Below are positions 19,242-31,173 of a stretch of 64,000 nt of DNA, piece by piece. The stretch covers positions 53,130 through 117,129 of the forward strand of contig VXIS01000135.1 of assembly GCA_008704415.1 (NCBI GenBank), written 5' to 3'. The notes under the pieces are model-generated. The model worked only from the letters and a program-made list of their open reading frames with translations, was not told the DNA's origin and did not search any database. A program made the translations under genes and the position numbers. Origin of the DNA: Sphaerosporella brunnea (taxonomy: Eukaryota > Ascomycota > Pezizomycetes > Pezizales > Pyronemataceae). Every line of letters starts with the position of its first letter. Position 1 is the first letter of the stretch.

Positions 19242-20486
19242 TTTTTTTTTTAATTTTTTTTTTTTTTTGCTGCTTTTGATGGTTGGAGTGGATGTCGGAG
19301 GAAAAAACGGACTCGGGTTTGGGGCGGTTATATAGGCGTGTTGCGGCCGCCAGCAGGTTGAGCGGCGGGGTGTCATGTACCATCCATCATGTGGGTTCCA
19401 ACCAGGGGGCCGGCAGGTGGTTGGTTCGGTTTGACCGCTCATCCATCTGTCACGGCGGTATATCCAGCTCCAGGGGGGGCTGAGAAATCTAGGGGTGTGA
19501 TGGCCCGGACGTCCTCGTTGTTGTGTATGTAACTGCACTTTATGTGGACCCGCGTGGTTTTTATCTCCAGATATATGTAGCGGTTGGGAGAGGGGGGGAA
19601 GGGGGAGGGGGTTATCGGAATCTAGATGAGGACGTTGTTACCCGAAGGCCCTTCACGAGTGTATGCACCAGACCATCGGCCCGGTAAGCGGTGGACCAGC
19701 CGCCGCAGTGGCCCAAGCATGTCGAGCAACGGATGCCCAAGACCAGCCGCCACGCTAAGGAGTCGGGATATGACAAACTCATGATGAAGCGGATGGTAGT
19801 TGAGCTAGGTGATGAACACAGTCCCAGGGACTTATGAACGGCGAGGTTGGTTGGTTGGTTGGTAGCTGATCCCAATGGAAAGAGAAGTCAAGTTCATAAC
19901 ATCCCGCGATTTATTACCAGCACCAAAACGCCCCCGTGGCCCAGCGGTACAAATTGTTGGGTAGGACTCGGCAGCCCTCCGGAACTGGGGTGCACCGGTC
20001 CGAGGTTAGGGACTTCCTCGCCTCGCCGCTCCCTATTCAGCTGGGAGCGGAAGGTTTTGTTGCCGATTGACTCGCCCCCTTTTTTTTTTTAATCCTGTCA
20101 GCTGCGGAAGGATGGAGCGGCTTTTCCAAAACTAGGGAGCTGGCTTATGCGCAAGCGATCACTTTGGTGGTGTGGTTGGTCCCCCACCACAGAAGCGGGC
20201 AGGAGCGGGCATGCCGAGTGAGAAGCCGTGACCGCTGATTCCAAAAAGCTACGATGCGAGTGAGTGATCCGCTGTGGCTTCCGCGGCGAAAAAAAAAAAA
20301 AAAAAGAAAATGCTTCATGTGACATCGGCGTCGGACGAGTTCCCGGAGCCGTGACGTGACGTCCCGGCCTACGTCATACCGATTCCGTGGCACGATCACC
20401 GCACCAGGTCTCCTCCGCCACCACCACCACCACCACCACCACCACCACCGGAGATCATCTTCGAGACTGCCTACACAGCGACGACA
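19242..20486. other. Spacer; promoter region of the LanC-like gene
   Basis: Includes CACC trinucleotide repeats at about 20419-20451 just before the LanC-like start and an A17 tract near 20289-20305. A GTGGCCCAGCGGTAC stretch near 19936 resembles a tRNA A box but no T arm or acceptor match follows. Confidence 0.5.
19328..19335 (-). promoter_or_regulatory. TATA box of the 18.8-19.2 kb gene
   Basis: CTATATAAC on the minus strand, about 90 bp before ATG 19241, in otherwise GC-rich DNA. Confidence 0.5.
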
Positions 20487-21932
20487 ATGAACGAGTGCCG
20501 CTACTACGAAAACCGCCTGACGCCGCCGGCACTCACGGAGGACGCAAAGGAAGACGTGCTGATCTGGCTACGCACCTCGGCGGTGAAGGGAATCAGCATC
20601 ATCGAAGCGAACACGCCGCATGCGGGAAGCGATAGCCATGACCATCTCTACACCGGCCACTCTGGTGCGCCGGCTGTGCCTCCCTCCCGCAAATGTGCAT
20701 TGAGCCCCCTCGCTTACGCCTGGGCACAGGAATCGCGCTGGCGTATATACGGTTGGCGCACCAGCTTCCAGAGCTCGAAGTGGCCGAGGGCTTCGATTAT
20801 CCGAAGCTGGTGCAGAAACATCTCTCGCTTCACCACCGGCATGCGCCGCATGCCGGGAAGCTCTCGCCCATCGGCTCGGTGACGGGTGCGGCGTTGGTGG
20901 CTGCGCACCACCAGCTGCTTTCGCTTGGTGACGACGCGGAGGAGTGGGAGAAGGCCATGGTCACGCTTGGAAGCGCTGTCCAGGCGGCTTGCGAATCCGA
21001 TGAGGTTGGCGGCGATGAGGTGCTGTACGGACGTGCCGGGCTGCTTTGGGCCATTATGAATTTTCAGAAGCTGGGTGGAAGGGCGGAGGAGGGTGTGAAG
21101 CAGTGGGGCCCCGACATTGTCCCGACTATCGTCCGGAAGATCATCGAGTCTGGCACAAAGCGGACGCTGCAATATATGGAAGCTACCGGAGACCACAACG
21201 AGGGCGTACTGATGTGGGAGTGGCATGGTAAGATGTATCTCGGAGCGTAAGTACTGATATCTTTGTGGTGGGCATTGCTAATCGCCTTTCAGCATGCACG
21301 GTGCCGCGGGAATCTTGACGGTCCTTCTACAAGTGCCCAGAGAGGTCATCGAGCCGTATCTCCCAGAGATGATTACCACGGTGAAGGCATTGTGTCGCCT
21401 CACTCTCGACAACGATGGCCACCTCCCGTCGGCCATTCCGGTGCACCACCGGTCGGATCCATACGTACAGATTTGCCACGGCTCTCCAGGACTGGTCATA
21501 CTTCTAGTCGCATTGAAGCAATTCGCCAAGGATTACTATGAAGACGACCTAATCTTCGGAAATACGCTTCAAGCTGCGGCTCAGAAGGTATGGGAGCAAG
21601 GCCTGGTCAAGAAAGGTCTCGGGATCTGCCACGGAGTAGCCGGCAATGCTTGGGCGCTGATGCTATATGGGCGGGTCTGCGATGGTATCTGTACGAAGGA
21701 ACTCTGGCTGAGCCGGGGACTGGCACTGTTGATGAAAACAACCGAGATGCCGCCGATGGTGCCGGCGAAGAACAGCCTGTTCCGCCTGCCGGATGTGCCG
21801 CTGTCATTGTTTGAGGGGTTGGCGGGGACCGTGGCCGCATATGCTGAGGCGTACAATCTTGTCAAAGGGGATGACGAGAGGGTGTTGGGATTTCCGGGAT
21901 TGGGTGGAAAAGGTGTGATGGGATATTTCTAG
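20487..21932 (+). CDS. LanC-like protein (eukaryotic LanCL family)
   Basis: Eukaryotic LanC-like proteins are alpha/alpha-barrel zinc enzymes reported to add glutathione to dehydroamino acids in damaged proteins. Exons 20487-20664, 20730-21246 and 21293-21932 sum to 1335 nt (444 aa). The 65-bp first intron is supported because splicing joins LYTGHS to GIALAYIRLAHQLPE, the family's Y-TG-x-x-GI-A-L motif; the 46-bp second intron joins MYLGA to MHGAAGI. Zinc-ligand regions are present: YVQICHGSPG (first Cys) and GLGICHGVAGNAWA (Cys-His pair). The C-terminus has PLSLFEGLAGTVAAYAEA. The N-terminus, RYYENRL, is like the RYFPN start of the family. Length is near the usual 400-450. No lanthipeptide-synthase dehydratase domain is present. 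Expected soluble. Confident of family; substrate unknown. Confidence 0.93.
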
Positions 21933-22457
21933 TTGTGCTTTGAGACGCACAGAGTGTCACCACTATGTATCTAGCGTGAGTTCTTGACGTGCCTGCGGGC
22001 CGGGACGTCTCAGGCACCAGTGACCAAGTTTCGGGGGAGTTGTCTCGCGGAAAGCCCGGTCTCCGCCCGAACTAAGTTCCTGTTCAGTGTCCCAACTGGT
22101 TTATACCGACAGATGGTCTTCAAAGACTTTAGCCGCGGTGGTTCCTGAGGAGTCTCCAACCACATTGTGTTTATCCGAGTAGTAGCGCCTAAACACTTCC
22201 CATCTCCGTTACATACCCGTGCAGATCTTACGACATCGATACGTATCGATGCCGAAAGAACAAATATCCGTCCCTGTGTTGCTTGCATAATCCCAATTCC
22301 CCGCCGCTAGTTAGCGTGCTTTATCCAACGACGACGACCTCGTGACTCCCCGGATAAATCGGTCCCCCCCCGCTCCCCGCCCCCGCCGCGCAAGAAACAA
22401 CAGCTCCAATGCGGTAAACAACTCGCTCGCGCTTATAACAAGCCGAGATTCCTTCTT
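21933..22457. other. Spacer, no gene seen
   Basis: A palindrome ATCGATACGTATCGAT lies near 22234-22249. A purine/pyrimidine-biased stretch (CCCCCCCCGCTCCCCGCCCCC) near 22363 precedes the reductase gene. Confidence 0.45.
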
Positions 22458-22535
22458 CGCTGCTCAGTCAATGTATTGTCGCCGCTCACTTTGTTTCGCT
22501 GCTCAGTCAATGTATTGTCGCCGCTCACTGCTGCT
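22458..22535. repeat. 39-bp tandem duplication upstream of the aldo/keto reductase
   Basis: CGCTGCTCAGTCAATGTATT begins at 22458 and again at 22497, period 39 bp, with near-identical copies ending GCCGCTCACT. It ends about 45 bp before ATG 22579, so it sits in the promoter or 5' leader. Confidence 0.85.
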
Positions 22536-22578
22536 GCGCTCACACCTCGCACGACGCACCTACGGCACCAAAGCAACC

Positions 22579-23682
22579 ATGACCGAGTGGACCAAGTGCG
22601 TATCTTTCCACCACCACCAACCAACAGAGGGTGTGTGGGTTGTGGATAGATAGGCGTTGCTGACAACAACAAAAAAAAAATGCAGGAAAACCGCCGCTCT
22701 CAACACCGGCGGCCAGATCCCGCTGATCGGGCTGGGGACGTGGCAGTCGCGGCCGGGCGAGGTTGAAAAAGCGGTCGAAGCCGCGCTGCGCGCCGGGTAC
22801 CGCCACATCGACACTGCGCTCGCCTACTCCAACGAGGCCGAGGTCGGCAAGGGTATCCGGGCCTCGGGGGTCCCGCGCGAGGAAATCTGGATCACGACCA
22901 AGCTTGACAACCCGTGGCACAAGCGGGTGAAGGAGGGGATCGAGACGTCGTTGAGGAATCTCGGTGTGGTTCGTATTCCACCCATCCTACCGGGGGGAGG
23001 AGGTGTTAATGGGGGACGGGGGAGGGGTAGGATTACGTCGATTTGTACTTGATGCACTGGCCATCTTCGACCACCCCCGAGGACCCCAAGAAACATTACG
23101 ACGACTGGGACTTCGTCAAGACCTGGGCCGAGATGCAGAGGATCCCCAAAACCCAGGCGCGCGCTATCGGCGTCTCCAATTTCGGCATCCGGAACCTCGA
23201 GAAGCTGCTCGCCGCGCCGACCACTACCGTCGTCCCCGCCGCGAACCAGATCGAGCTGCACCCCAACAACCCCTCGCCGAAGCTGGTGGCGTACAACGAG
23301 TCCAAGGGGATCCACACGACCGGCTACAGCTGTCTGGGGTCTACCAACAGCCCGCTGCACAAGGACCCGGCGTTGCTGGAGATCGTCGAGAAGACTGGAA
23401 AGACCTCGGCGCAGGTGCTGCTGAAGTGGGGCCTGCAGAAGGGTTGGAGTGTCATCCCGAAGAGTGTTACCGAGAGCAGGATCCAGGGTAACTTTGAGCT
23501 TGACGGGTGGGATCTGGATGAGGAGAGCATCGCGAAGCTGGACAACATGAAGGATCGCTTTAAGGTGTGCGGTGATTCTTGGTATGTTGCTCCCTTGCCC
23601 GGTGAGATAGAGGTTCTGTTTTGCTGACGGGTGTTGGTTTGGTAGGCTGCCTGTTAAGGTCTTCTTTGGTGACGACGAGTAA
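22579..23682 (+). CDS. Aldo/keto reductase
   Basis: NADPH-dependent carbonyl reductase of the (beta/alpha)8 AKR superfamily, probably cytosolic, reducing aldehydes or sugars. Four exons: 22579-22595, 22686-22968, 23031-23581, 23646-23682 (888 nt, 295 aa). The tiny first exon (MTEWT plus 2 nt) is inferred from the GTGCGT donor and the AG at 22685, which give TAALNTGGQIPLIGLGTWQS. The AKR signature GYRHIDTALAYSNE carries catalytic Asp and Tyr, TTKLDN the catalytic Lys, and LYLMHWP the catalytic His; IPKSVTESRIQGN is the cofactor-binding motif. The last intron removes a readthrough ending LFC and yields WLPVKVFFGDDE. Length is slightly below the usual 310-325 because of a short end. Intact. Specific substrate not predictable. 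Confidence 0.93.
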
Positions 23683-26600
23683 GTGGATGCGGGTTTGTTT
23701 GTTTAGACCATTGCCGTTGCTATGGCGTCTTGTGGTTAAATGTACAAAAAAACAAAAAAAAAGATGCCACCCAAGTGACAAACCATACAACTGCGGGTGA
23801 TAGATTATGAACTCGGCAGCCGCTATAAAATGCGGTCAACAGTTTAGTTATGCAATAAATGCCAATGTCGCACAACTTCCCGACGGCCGAGCGGTAACCT
23901 CGGTAACCTCGGTAACCTCACACTTTAAAAAGCCAGCCATCTTCTCAGCTTCGGTGCCAATCCACGCTCCATACGACGGGGTTGACAGCATCTGCACCGC
24001 CACACAGACTCGCCACACCACTCGCACGGGACCGAACCAGACCACCCACCCCGTTCGTTTGCATGACCTACTCGTACAGCCTGACAAGAAGGGGGGGGAG
24101 GCTGTGCAACGAATTCAATTCGAGTCGACGAGAGTCGGACGAGAGCAGAGTAGAGTAGGCATCGGATGATAGCACTCTGGGAGTCACCACCACCACCACC
24201 CAACGCACGGCACCGCCACGGCCAAGGAAAGACGGTGCGTTTGCAGCTCCGATGGGTGGTGGTGGGAAGAGGATTCTTGGCCGTCTCGTGTTCTCGGAGC
24301 GCTCGGACTCGGATACCTAGAAAAAACGCGAACTGCTGTTGTGTTGCCCGCGCCCGGCCGCCAAGCGAATGCCGAGAACGAGAACTCCGTGCAGATCCGC
24401 ATCAGATCCCCAGCCAAGTCCGTGCCCTCGAGAAATTTGAATGGATGGATGGGCCTAGAAGCGGTCCAGAAGCCCACACACTGACTACCTAGGTAGTAGG
24501 TATGGGCTAAAAAAGGGAAAAAAAAAAAAACAAAAAAAAAAAAAAAGAGTTAAATTGTACTTCAAGACATGGCAGCTGGAAGCTTCCAATAGGGTATGTA
24601 ATTGCAGTAATCCGTCGAACCTCTCTCTCTCCATTCCACGCTGGCAGGCAGTTTCCATGCCGTATGATTTCGATATTTCTTGGCCAGACCTCAGATCACC
24701 GATTATGATGATGATGATGATGATGATGATGATGTCGTCGTCCAGCCTTCCCTTCGGCAAATATTGGGGGATTGTTTGCTTTGCTTATTTGTTCCGATGC
24801 CGAAATGTTGGCCGTAACGTGTTGACAGGGCGCTGGAGCTCTCTCTCTCTCTCTTTCTCTCTTTCTCACGGCGCGAATGTTGTGGCGTGCCCGCGCGCTC
24901 GCCACAGTGGTATGCATGCACGCATACACCACACCGCATGCATGCGCGCGCGCGCGATCGGATAGATCACGGCAGCAAACAAACGGCGATTATGCACCTG
25001 ACAAAGTCACGGTATCAGTTCTTTGCAACTTTCAATCTTCCCCGCTCACTCGGATTGGGTCCGCAGGATCACAATTCCGCATCGTCGATGGTTGCTGTTG
25101 CTGTCGCTATTTGACATAGAGCTATGGAAACGTTTGGTGGGCGAATCCCGATTGGCTGGCTGTGTTGATTGCTAGACACCCGATTGGTTGCGCGCTGATA
25201 TGTATGTATGTACGTCCGTACATGTGCGTCCTGCAGAGTTATCTACTGGATAGATAGATACCTTATTCTACTTGATACTCGGTAGAGTGTAAGCACATGG
25301 AGATGCAGCAGCAGCGGCGGCGGCTGTCGTATTATTTTCGTTTCTTCTTCTTTTGCTGCGGCGGATACAGGAAGCGGATGTGCCGATTCGATTCGATTCG
25401 CTCACGGCGACACCGGCTTCCTGTGTATCTAGCGTAGTGTAGAGTATGCATCCATTTCGAAGGAGGTTACGTTTCGTCGACTTGAACAGTTCGTTTACGG
25501 CCCGCGCGCGGTGTGTGTGAGGTGATGTATATACATAAAAGTCGGCCGGCTGCTGTGCTGCTGCTGGGCAGTATGGAGACTAAAAATATTCAGCCTTATC
25601 GATAAGATTAGCCTCGCCTTGTTCAGCCGCTGGCATGGACCCTGAGAAACAAATCGTCGATTCGACAAGAGCTAGAACGCCTCATTGAGCCCCCCAAGTG
25701 TTTTTACCCAAGCCGGAAAACAAAACTCCCGGGCCACCAGTGCGTTTTCCAGGCTAGCTTGGCCTTTTTTAATTTGGCGCGGCTCCTTGCGACAGAGAGA
25801 TGGTGGGTTGGGCTATGCCTGCCTGCTTGTCTGGGCATCGGTCTGGGGACGGCTCTTTATTTATACAACTATGCACTATACTTTAGATACGTGGTGATGG
25901 TGTTGTTGCACGATGTATGTATCGACGTTGCAATATAATTCGGCAAGCAGAGTTGCGGGATGACAAGACAAGTATGAAGAACGCGTCGGGACAAGAACAA
26001 CGTGTTCCATCCCTTGGTTGCTGCCGCAATTGGCTGTAAACCAGGGCCGAGAACCGGACCTTGGCGTCAGGCTGTTTTTTTGGCGGAGGGAACAGCGAAA
26101 ATGTACTCACAGCGTCACAGAGCGTCACTCACCGCGCCAAGCCACCCCGCCGAGATTTGGCGACACGCAACGCAGGGATCGAAGTTCCAAATTGGGTGTG
26201 GGGTGTGGTGCAGCCATCGAGCGGATCTGCCGAAGTGTGCATCCCACCCCCATCTCGCCCAGGCATGCAGTCGAGATGCTGGGAGGTGAGATAGATTGAC
26301 GATAGCACATTCCGAACATCATCACGCATTTCGTGTGGTTGTGTGGGCGCGCGTGTGGTCACGGTCCCGGTCATGGTCGGTCTGGTTTGGCAGAAATGGA
26401 TGGCGATGGGGGGGGTTGACGGTTGGGTTGCAGTGGCGTTTCGATTGATACACATCTCGGCGAGTGGTAGGGGGAGGAGGTTGCGTTTCTGGGGGCGGCG
26501 GTGTGGTGGTGGTGCTGGTGGACCAACTGTCACCCAGCGTGGGGGATTCCAAGGCCGTGATTCGCGGGAGTGGGGTGTGTCCTCAATTTCGTTCCGTGCT

Positions 26601-27474
26601 TGTCGTCGCTAGCCCTGGGCGAACTCGCTTCGCTTCTGGAATCTCACGCCGAAACCACAACGCAACGCTTTGCTTGGGTTGATTGCAGCCCAGCCAGAAC
26701 CGCGCCTGGAGAGGCGTGGTGTGGTGAGTGGAGTGCAAGTGGAGGGAGCAAGAGGCGCTGCGTTGCGCTGCTGCTGGCGTTGCTGCCGGGCTATGATGTC
26801 GATGGTGTTCACTCACTCATTCATTCATTCATGTGTTGATTCATTCATTCAGTGGAGCGATTCATTCTTCCATTTCCGATGAGCCTCATGGGCCTGGGCG
26901 GTGCGTTCTGCCACAATTGCGTGCGTCCACGATGCTCGTGGTCTGCTTGTCTCGTCGCAGAGCTGTGACATTGTGCGGTGTGTGTGTGCGGTGTGTGTGT
27001 GCGGTGTGTGCGCGCCACAGCTGAAATAAGAAATTTTGAAAATCAAAAATCGGCGACTTGAACGCCCGAAAGCACCACTGCAAGATGTAACACCACAGAC
27101 ACAGACAGATCCAACCCCAACCCACCCCAACTGCCCTTGCCAGCCGCCAGCCAGACGGCAGGCCCCCCCCGTCCAGTCCAAGCCGTCCAAGCCGGGGCAG
27201 ACGCACATGGCAGGTGTGGTGTGCGGTGTAGCGGCAGTGGTGGTAGTCATAGTTGTCGTTCATCGAATTGATAACCAGACAAAGATAAAACCCCCCCCCT
27301 CCCCATCACGGCAGCAACCTAACACAACAAACCGCAAACACCAAACACCAACCCAAAGTTCAAAGGACCCCACTCTCTCGTCCTTCATCCACCTACTTTA
27401 TTCTCTCTCCAGCGACTCGCGGTTCACCCACAACCACGCTCATCTCGTACCGCATCTTGTCGTATATCGCCAAT
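23683..27474. other. Long intergenic region with microsatellites
   Basis: No gene recognised in 3.8 kb. Features: three copies of CGGTAACCT at about 23893-23919; A-rich tract 24515-24546; (ATG)n at about 24703-24735; CT repeats at 24840-24866; CATG/CGCG-rich stretch at 24905-24958; (ATTC)n at about 26815-26852; three GTGTGTGTGCG-type units at about 26978-27012; C8 tracts near 27168 and 27292. Open frames here translate these repeats. The last 100 bp (CT/CA-rich) are likely the promoter of the gene starting at 27475. Confidence 0.55.
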
Positions 27475-28754
27475 ATGAATTCCTCAGATCTACGGACACC
27501 CGCCCACTTCGCGTCCGAATTCGGCGGCGGGGTCAATAATTCCATGATTCCTGCCCTTGCATTTGCGCTCGGTGGCGGACTCCTTTACCTCTCATATTTC
27601 AAGGGCAAGCAATTTGCCTCTCTGCCCTCGCCCGGCGATGTCATAATCGAAGAGCAGAAGCCGGAGAAGGTAAATAAATAAAAAAAAACGATCCATTCGT
27701 TCATCCCGGTCATAAACTAATGCGAAAAAAAAAAAAAAGGTTCAACTTCTCGAACCCTTGTCAAACTTCAACTATGCGACTACGGCACCCATCAAATTCC
27801 GGCCGTACAAACCCAAATTCCACCTCACAATGGGTATGCCACCCACACATCGCCATCGCCACCGCCACCGTCATGAGAGCCTCAGCTAACGCAGCAGCAA
27901 CAGGCATCCAATCCATCACACCCAACGACCTGATTCTCCTCGACAGCAGTTACAAGCGGCGGCTGGCCTACCGACGGCAGTTGCTGCGTTCGCACCCGAA
28001 CGAGACCTACGGCCACCTTCCCAACGCCACCTGGGCCGTCAGCGAATTCTACACCTACATCGTATCCGAGCACCTGCCCTCGAGGTTCCCGGCACACTTC
28101 TCGAAGTCGCCGTCGGGGACGCTGGTGCAGAACCACACCACGACCAACACGTACCCGATTATTCCGCAGTCGGCCACCAACGCGCTGAGAGCGCTCGGCG
28201 AGAACCTGGACGAGGATTTCGTGTTCCTGCTGCCGGGCGAGGACGGCTCCTGGCGCGTCAGCGCCTTCGCCGTGTGTTTCCCCAACGGCTTCAACCTGGC
28301 CGAAAAGCTCGGGTGGAAGATGGGCGAGGTGCACGCGCCGGTCCCCGGCTTCGAGGCAAAGCTGGGACAGAGCCTGGAGCGCTACTTTTCCAAGATGCAG
28401 CCCGGCGTCGAGCACGCCGTTCAACGCGTGAACTGGGGCATTGCCAGGACCGCCGAGTTGTTTACCCCGAGCGGCACCCACGTTTATGACGGGGAGGAGC
28501 CGAAGGAGGATGAGACGCTACGCCCTGAGCAGTGCTGCCTCAGAGTTGAACGACAAACGCTTTGGAAGCTGCCCGAGACGGGCGCAATTGTGTTTGGTAT
28601 CAAGACCTACATGACCCCGCTGAGCGAGCTCAAGAAGGAGGAGGGCGAGGCCGAGAGATTGGCGGAGGCGATTGAGGGCTTCGGAGATGCCATGGGCCGC
28701 TACAAGGCTAGAGACGTGTGGGGCAAGGCGGTGCTCGAGTACTTGCGAAATTAG
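27475..28754 (+). CDS. DUF3445 / heme-dependent oxidative N-demethylase-like protein, membrane anchored
   Basis: Three exons (27475-27669, 27740-27833, 27904-28754; 1140 nt, 379 aa) are required to keep frame. An N-terminal hydrophobic segment (SMIPALAFALGGGLLYLSYF, about residues 28-47) suggests a single membrane anchor. Exon 2 reads IKFRPYKPKFHLTMG, joining GIQSITPNDLILLD, the family's start (RPYKP-x-(Y/F)H-x-TMG ... LD-x-x-Y). The C-terminal part has RVNWGIARTAELFTP, LRVERQTLWKLPETGAIVFG and KTYMTPL, the core of PF11927 proteins, some of which are heme-containing oxidative N-demethylases. Many fungal members carry this extra hydrophobic N-terminus. Intact. Family call good; the exact amine substrate is unknown. 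Confidence 0.88.
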
Positions 28755-31173
28755 GTTTGCATCATTTACGCCAGGCTAGGCTTGTTTTTTTTTATTTTGT
28801 TTTTTTCCAGCTATTTTGCGGGGGCTTTAGGAGTTTATGGGGGTTATTGATTTTTGCTTGCTTGCTTGGGGAGGGAGTATCATTGTTTTTGTTTTGTTTT
28901 TTTTCTCTATGGGGGTTACGGGGTTTTGTTTTTGTTGGGGGGGGGGGGGGGTTTGTTAACGTTGTCTTTGTTTTTTGCTTATCGATATCGATATCACATG
29001 CGTTTTTTTTTTTTTTTTTTTTTGCTTTTTGTTTTGGCCAAATTTATACACATCATCCGCCATCCACTGAAGAAGACACGTCAATTATGCCCATGCTATC
29101 TATGCCATGCTAACTAGAATTGAAGTTCATCTCATCCCGCCTCGCGCCTTGCCGTTGTCACGAGCCATGGCGATCCCCGCTCCCCGCGCGCAACGAGGTG
29201 AACAATGATGACGATGATGACGATGATGACGGGGATGGTGGTGGTGGGGGAAAGGGAGAGAGTTAAGTAAGTTCAGGGCGCACTAGTTTATCCCCGCATT
29301 TGTTGTTGTTTTTTTTTTTTTGGTTATTGTTGTTAAGGTGGAAGATAGTATATAGGAAGGTGGTGGGGAGGGGAGGGTTTTTCCGCGCAGCCGCTGCATG
29401 CTGGACGCCGTTTCGTTTCGACGTCGTCGTCGGTTTCGGGGATAAGCACGGAGGGGAGCGGGGGGGAGGGGAGGGTGGCTAACTAAGCTTTTTCGGAATG
29501 CTGTGCAGTGCGTGTGTGCGCTGCATGATGTGGCGGTGGTGGGGGGGAGGAAGCGCGGGGGTGCCAAGGATACGGGCCGGATGTATGTTTCGCCGATGGG
29601 TGATGATGTGCAAGAGATATTGGTTTTTTGGTTTTTTTTTTTTTTTGGTTTTGGCGATGATGGGGAATGGTGGTGGTGCATGTGTGCTCACTCGGCCTCG
29701 GTGTTGCCGGGGTGGTATAACTGAGCACACACACCCGTATACCACCACAAATTCCTGGCCACAACGGGTTGGTATTTTTTGGTTGCTCTCTCCCTCGCAA
29801 TTACCGGCCTACCTATCCATCTATACAGACCCATCCCATCCTATACCATTATGAATGCGGCGACGACGACGACGACGACGACGGCAGTCACGCGCATGTA
29901 CAGGCAAGGCAAGGCAGTTCAAGCCGCCTTAATCCAGCGGTGGTGGTGGTGGGTGGTTGTTATCACAAGCGATCACTCGAGCTGCAGCAACCACTGCTTC
30001 GGGGCATTATCCTCGTGCTTCTTCTTCCGAGTCGACAAACGGGGACTTCGACACTTCCCACTCCCCACACCGCCAAAAAGGCGTGTGTATGTACCCTACC
30101 TACCCTTGCTCCAGATCTGCCATGCATGCAGTGGGCTCGGTTTGTTGATATATACACGTCTAGTCTAGATTGCCGAAGTTGGTTGTGGGCGGGGGGTGTA
30201 GGTAACACGACATGTGGCGAGTCGGCCAGCCGGCTGGCCGGCCAGGTCGGGTGAATCTTTCGAGAATCTCTGCTTGCTGCCGGTGGGGTGCATTCGAAAC
30301 GCAAGCTCCGGCGGGGGGACCGAACGTCCTCGGCGCAGCTGAACATCGGAGACGAAAGCTGTGACGCTTTGGCTTGGGTGCTCATGCTATTCGCCATGGC
30401 AAGCGAGCTTCCAGCAGCAGCAGCAGCAGCTGTTCATGCAGTGTTTGTTCCACCCCCGCTCTCTCTCTCTCTCCTGGAACGCGTAAGCTTTGCTGTGTTG
30501 TGTGTTATGGAACAGAGTATGACAGCAAGCCGGCCTTCCCGGCGTCTGCTGCTGCGGCTTCTGGCTGGCTACCTATCTATGTTTAACGAAAAAACAAATA
30601 AAATAAGATAAAAACACCACTGCGTCAATCACTGCGTCAAGTTCGGCCACACGCAGTTGTAGAACACCACTCGAAAGGACCAAGTGATGGTTTGTATATG
30701 ATGACACTGTGTTAGTGACATTTGGTGATCACAGCATCTCACCCACTCTTGTGAGTTGCTTTTATTATAGAAGCGAGCGTTTTGACGGCGGCCTAATTAT
30801 GGGTAGCTTCCGGCCATTGCGGTTTCCTAGATCCTAGCCGGCGTATTGTTGGGACAAGTAATTTGTTTTTTCCCTCAGTGTCTGCTTGCATAGCTCAAGC
30901 CTTGTTTCTATGCGTGTTTTCATCTCGTGATATGGCGGAATAGCTAGCGAGAATGTGGGGGGGAGGCTGTCACCAGCGTGTTTATTGATCTAATCTTGAA
31001 TTCGCACCCACTTCGGGAAACATTTCGTGCTTCCGGAATTTTTGGATCACGGGAAGACACCGATGTGTTCTGCACACTTTATTCTATACAAAAGGGAAGC
31101 AACTCTAAACGCTTCCTGTCACTCGGGTGCAGCAACCGCCTCCTTTGCCCCCCCAACAACTGGATCCCACTCT
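28755..31173. other. Intergenic region, no gene recognised
   Basis: Contains G15 near 28936-28951, T21 near 29004-29024, GATGAC repeats at 29205-29232, T tracts at 29310-29320 and 29632-29646, GAC/ACG repeats at about 29856-29883, CAG repeats at 30413-30430 and CT repeats at 30461-30473. Open frames are short and repeat-derived. 30600-30660 has a near-duplicated CACCACTGCGTCAA/ATCACTGCGTCAAG motif. Confidence 0.5.

Noticed and set aside
18807..19538. Longer 243-codon reading of the small charged protein
   Set aside because: The extra N-terminal part passes through an A/T homopolymer and a TATA box, so it is more likely promoter sequence.
19929..20010. tRNA-like GTGGCCCAGCGGTAC box
   Set aside because: It resembles an A box, but no T-arm GGTTCGA match, no anticodon stem and no pairing acceptor ends are found.
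24700..24935. Open frames containing long Met, Ser or His runs
   Set aside because: They are six-frame translations of the (ATG)n and CT microsatellites.
26343..26612. Gly/Arg-rich frame with a CGGGAGG patch, resembling the small Gly/Cys family
   Set aside because: Only one relevant Cys, no MC start, no Lys-rich exon and no matching intron.
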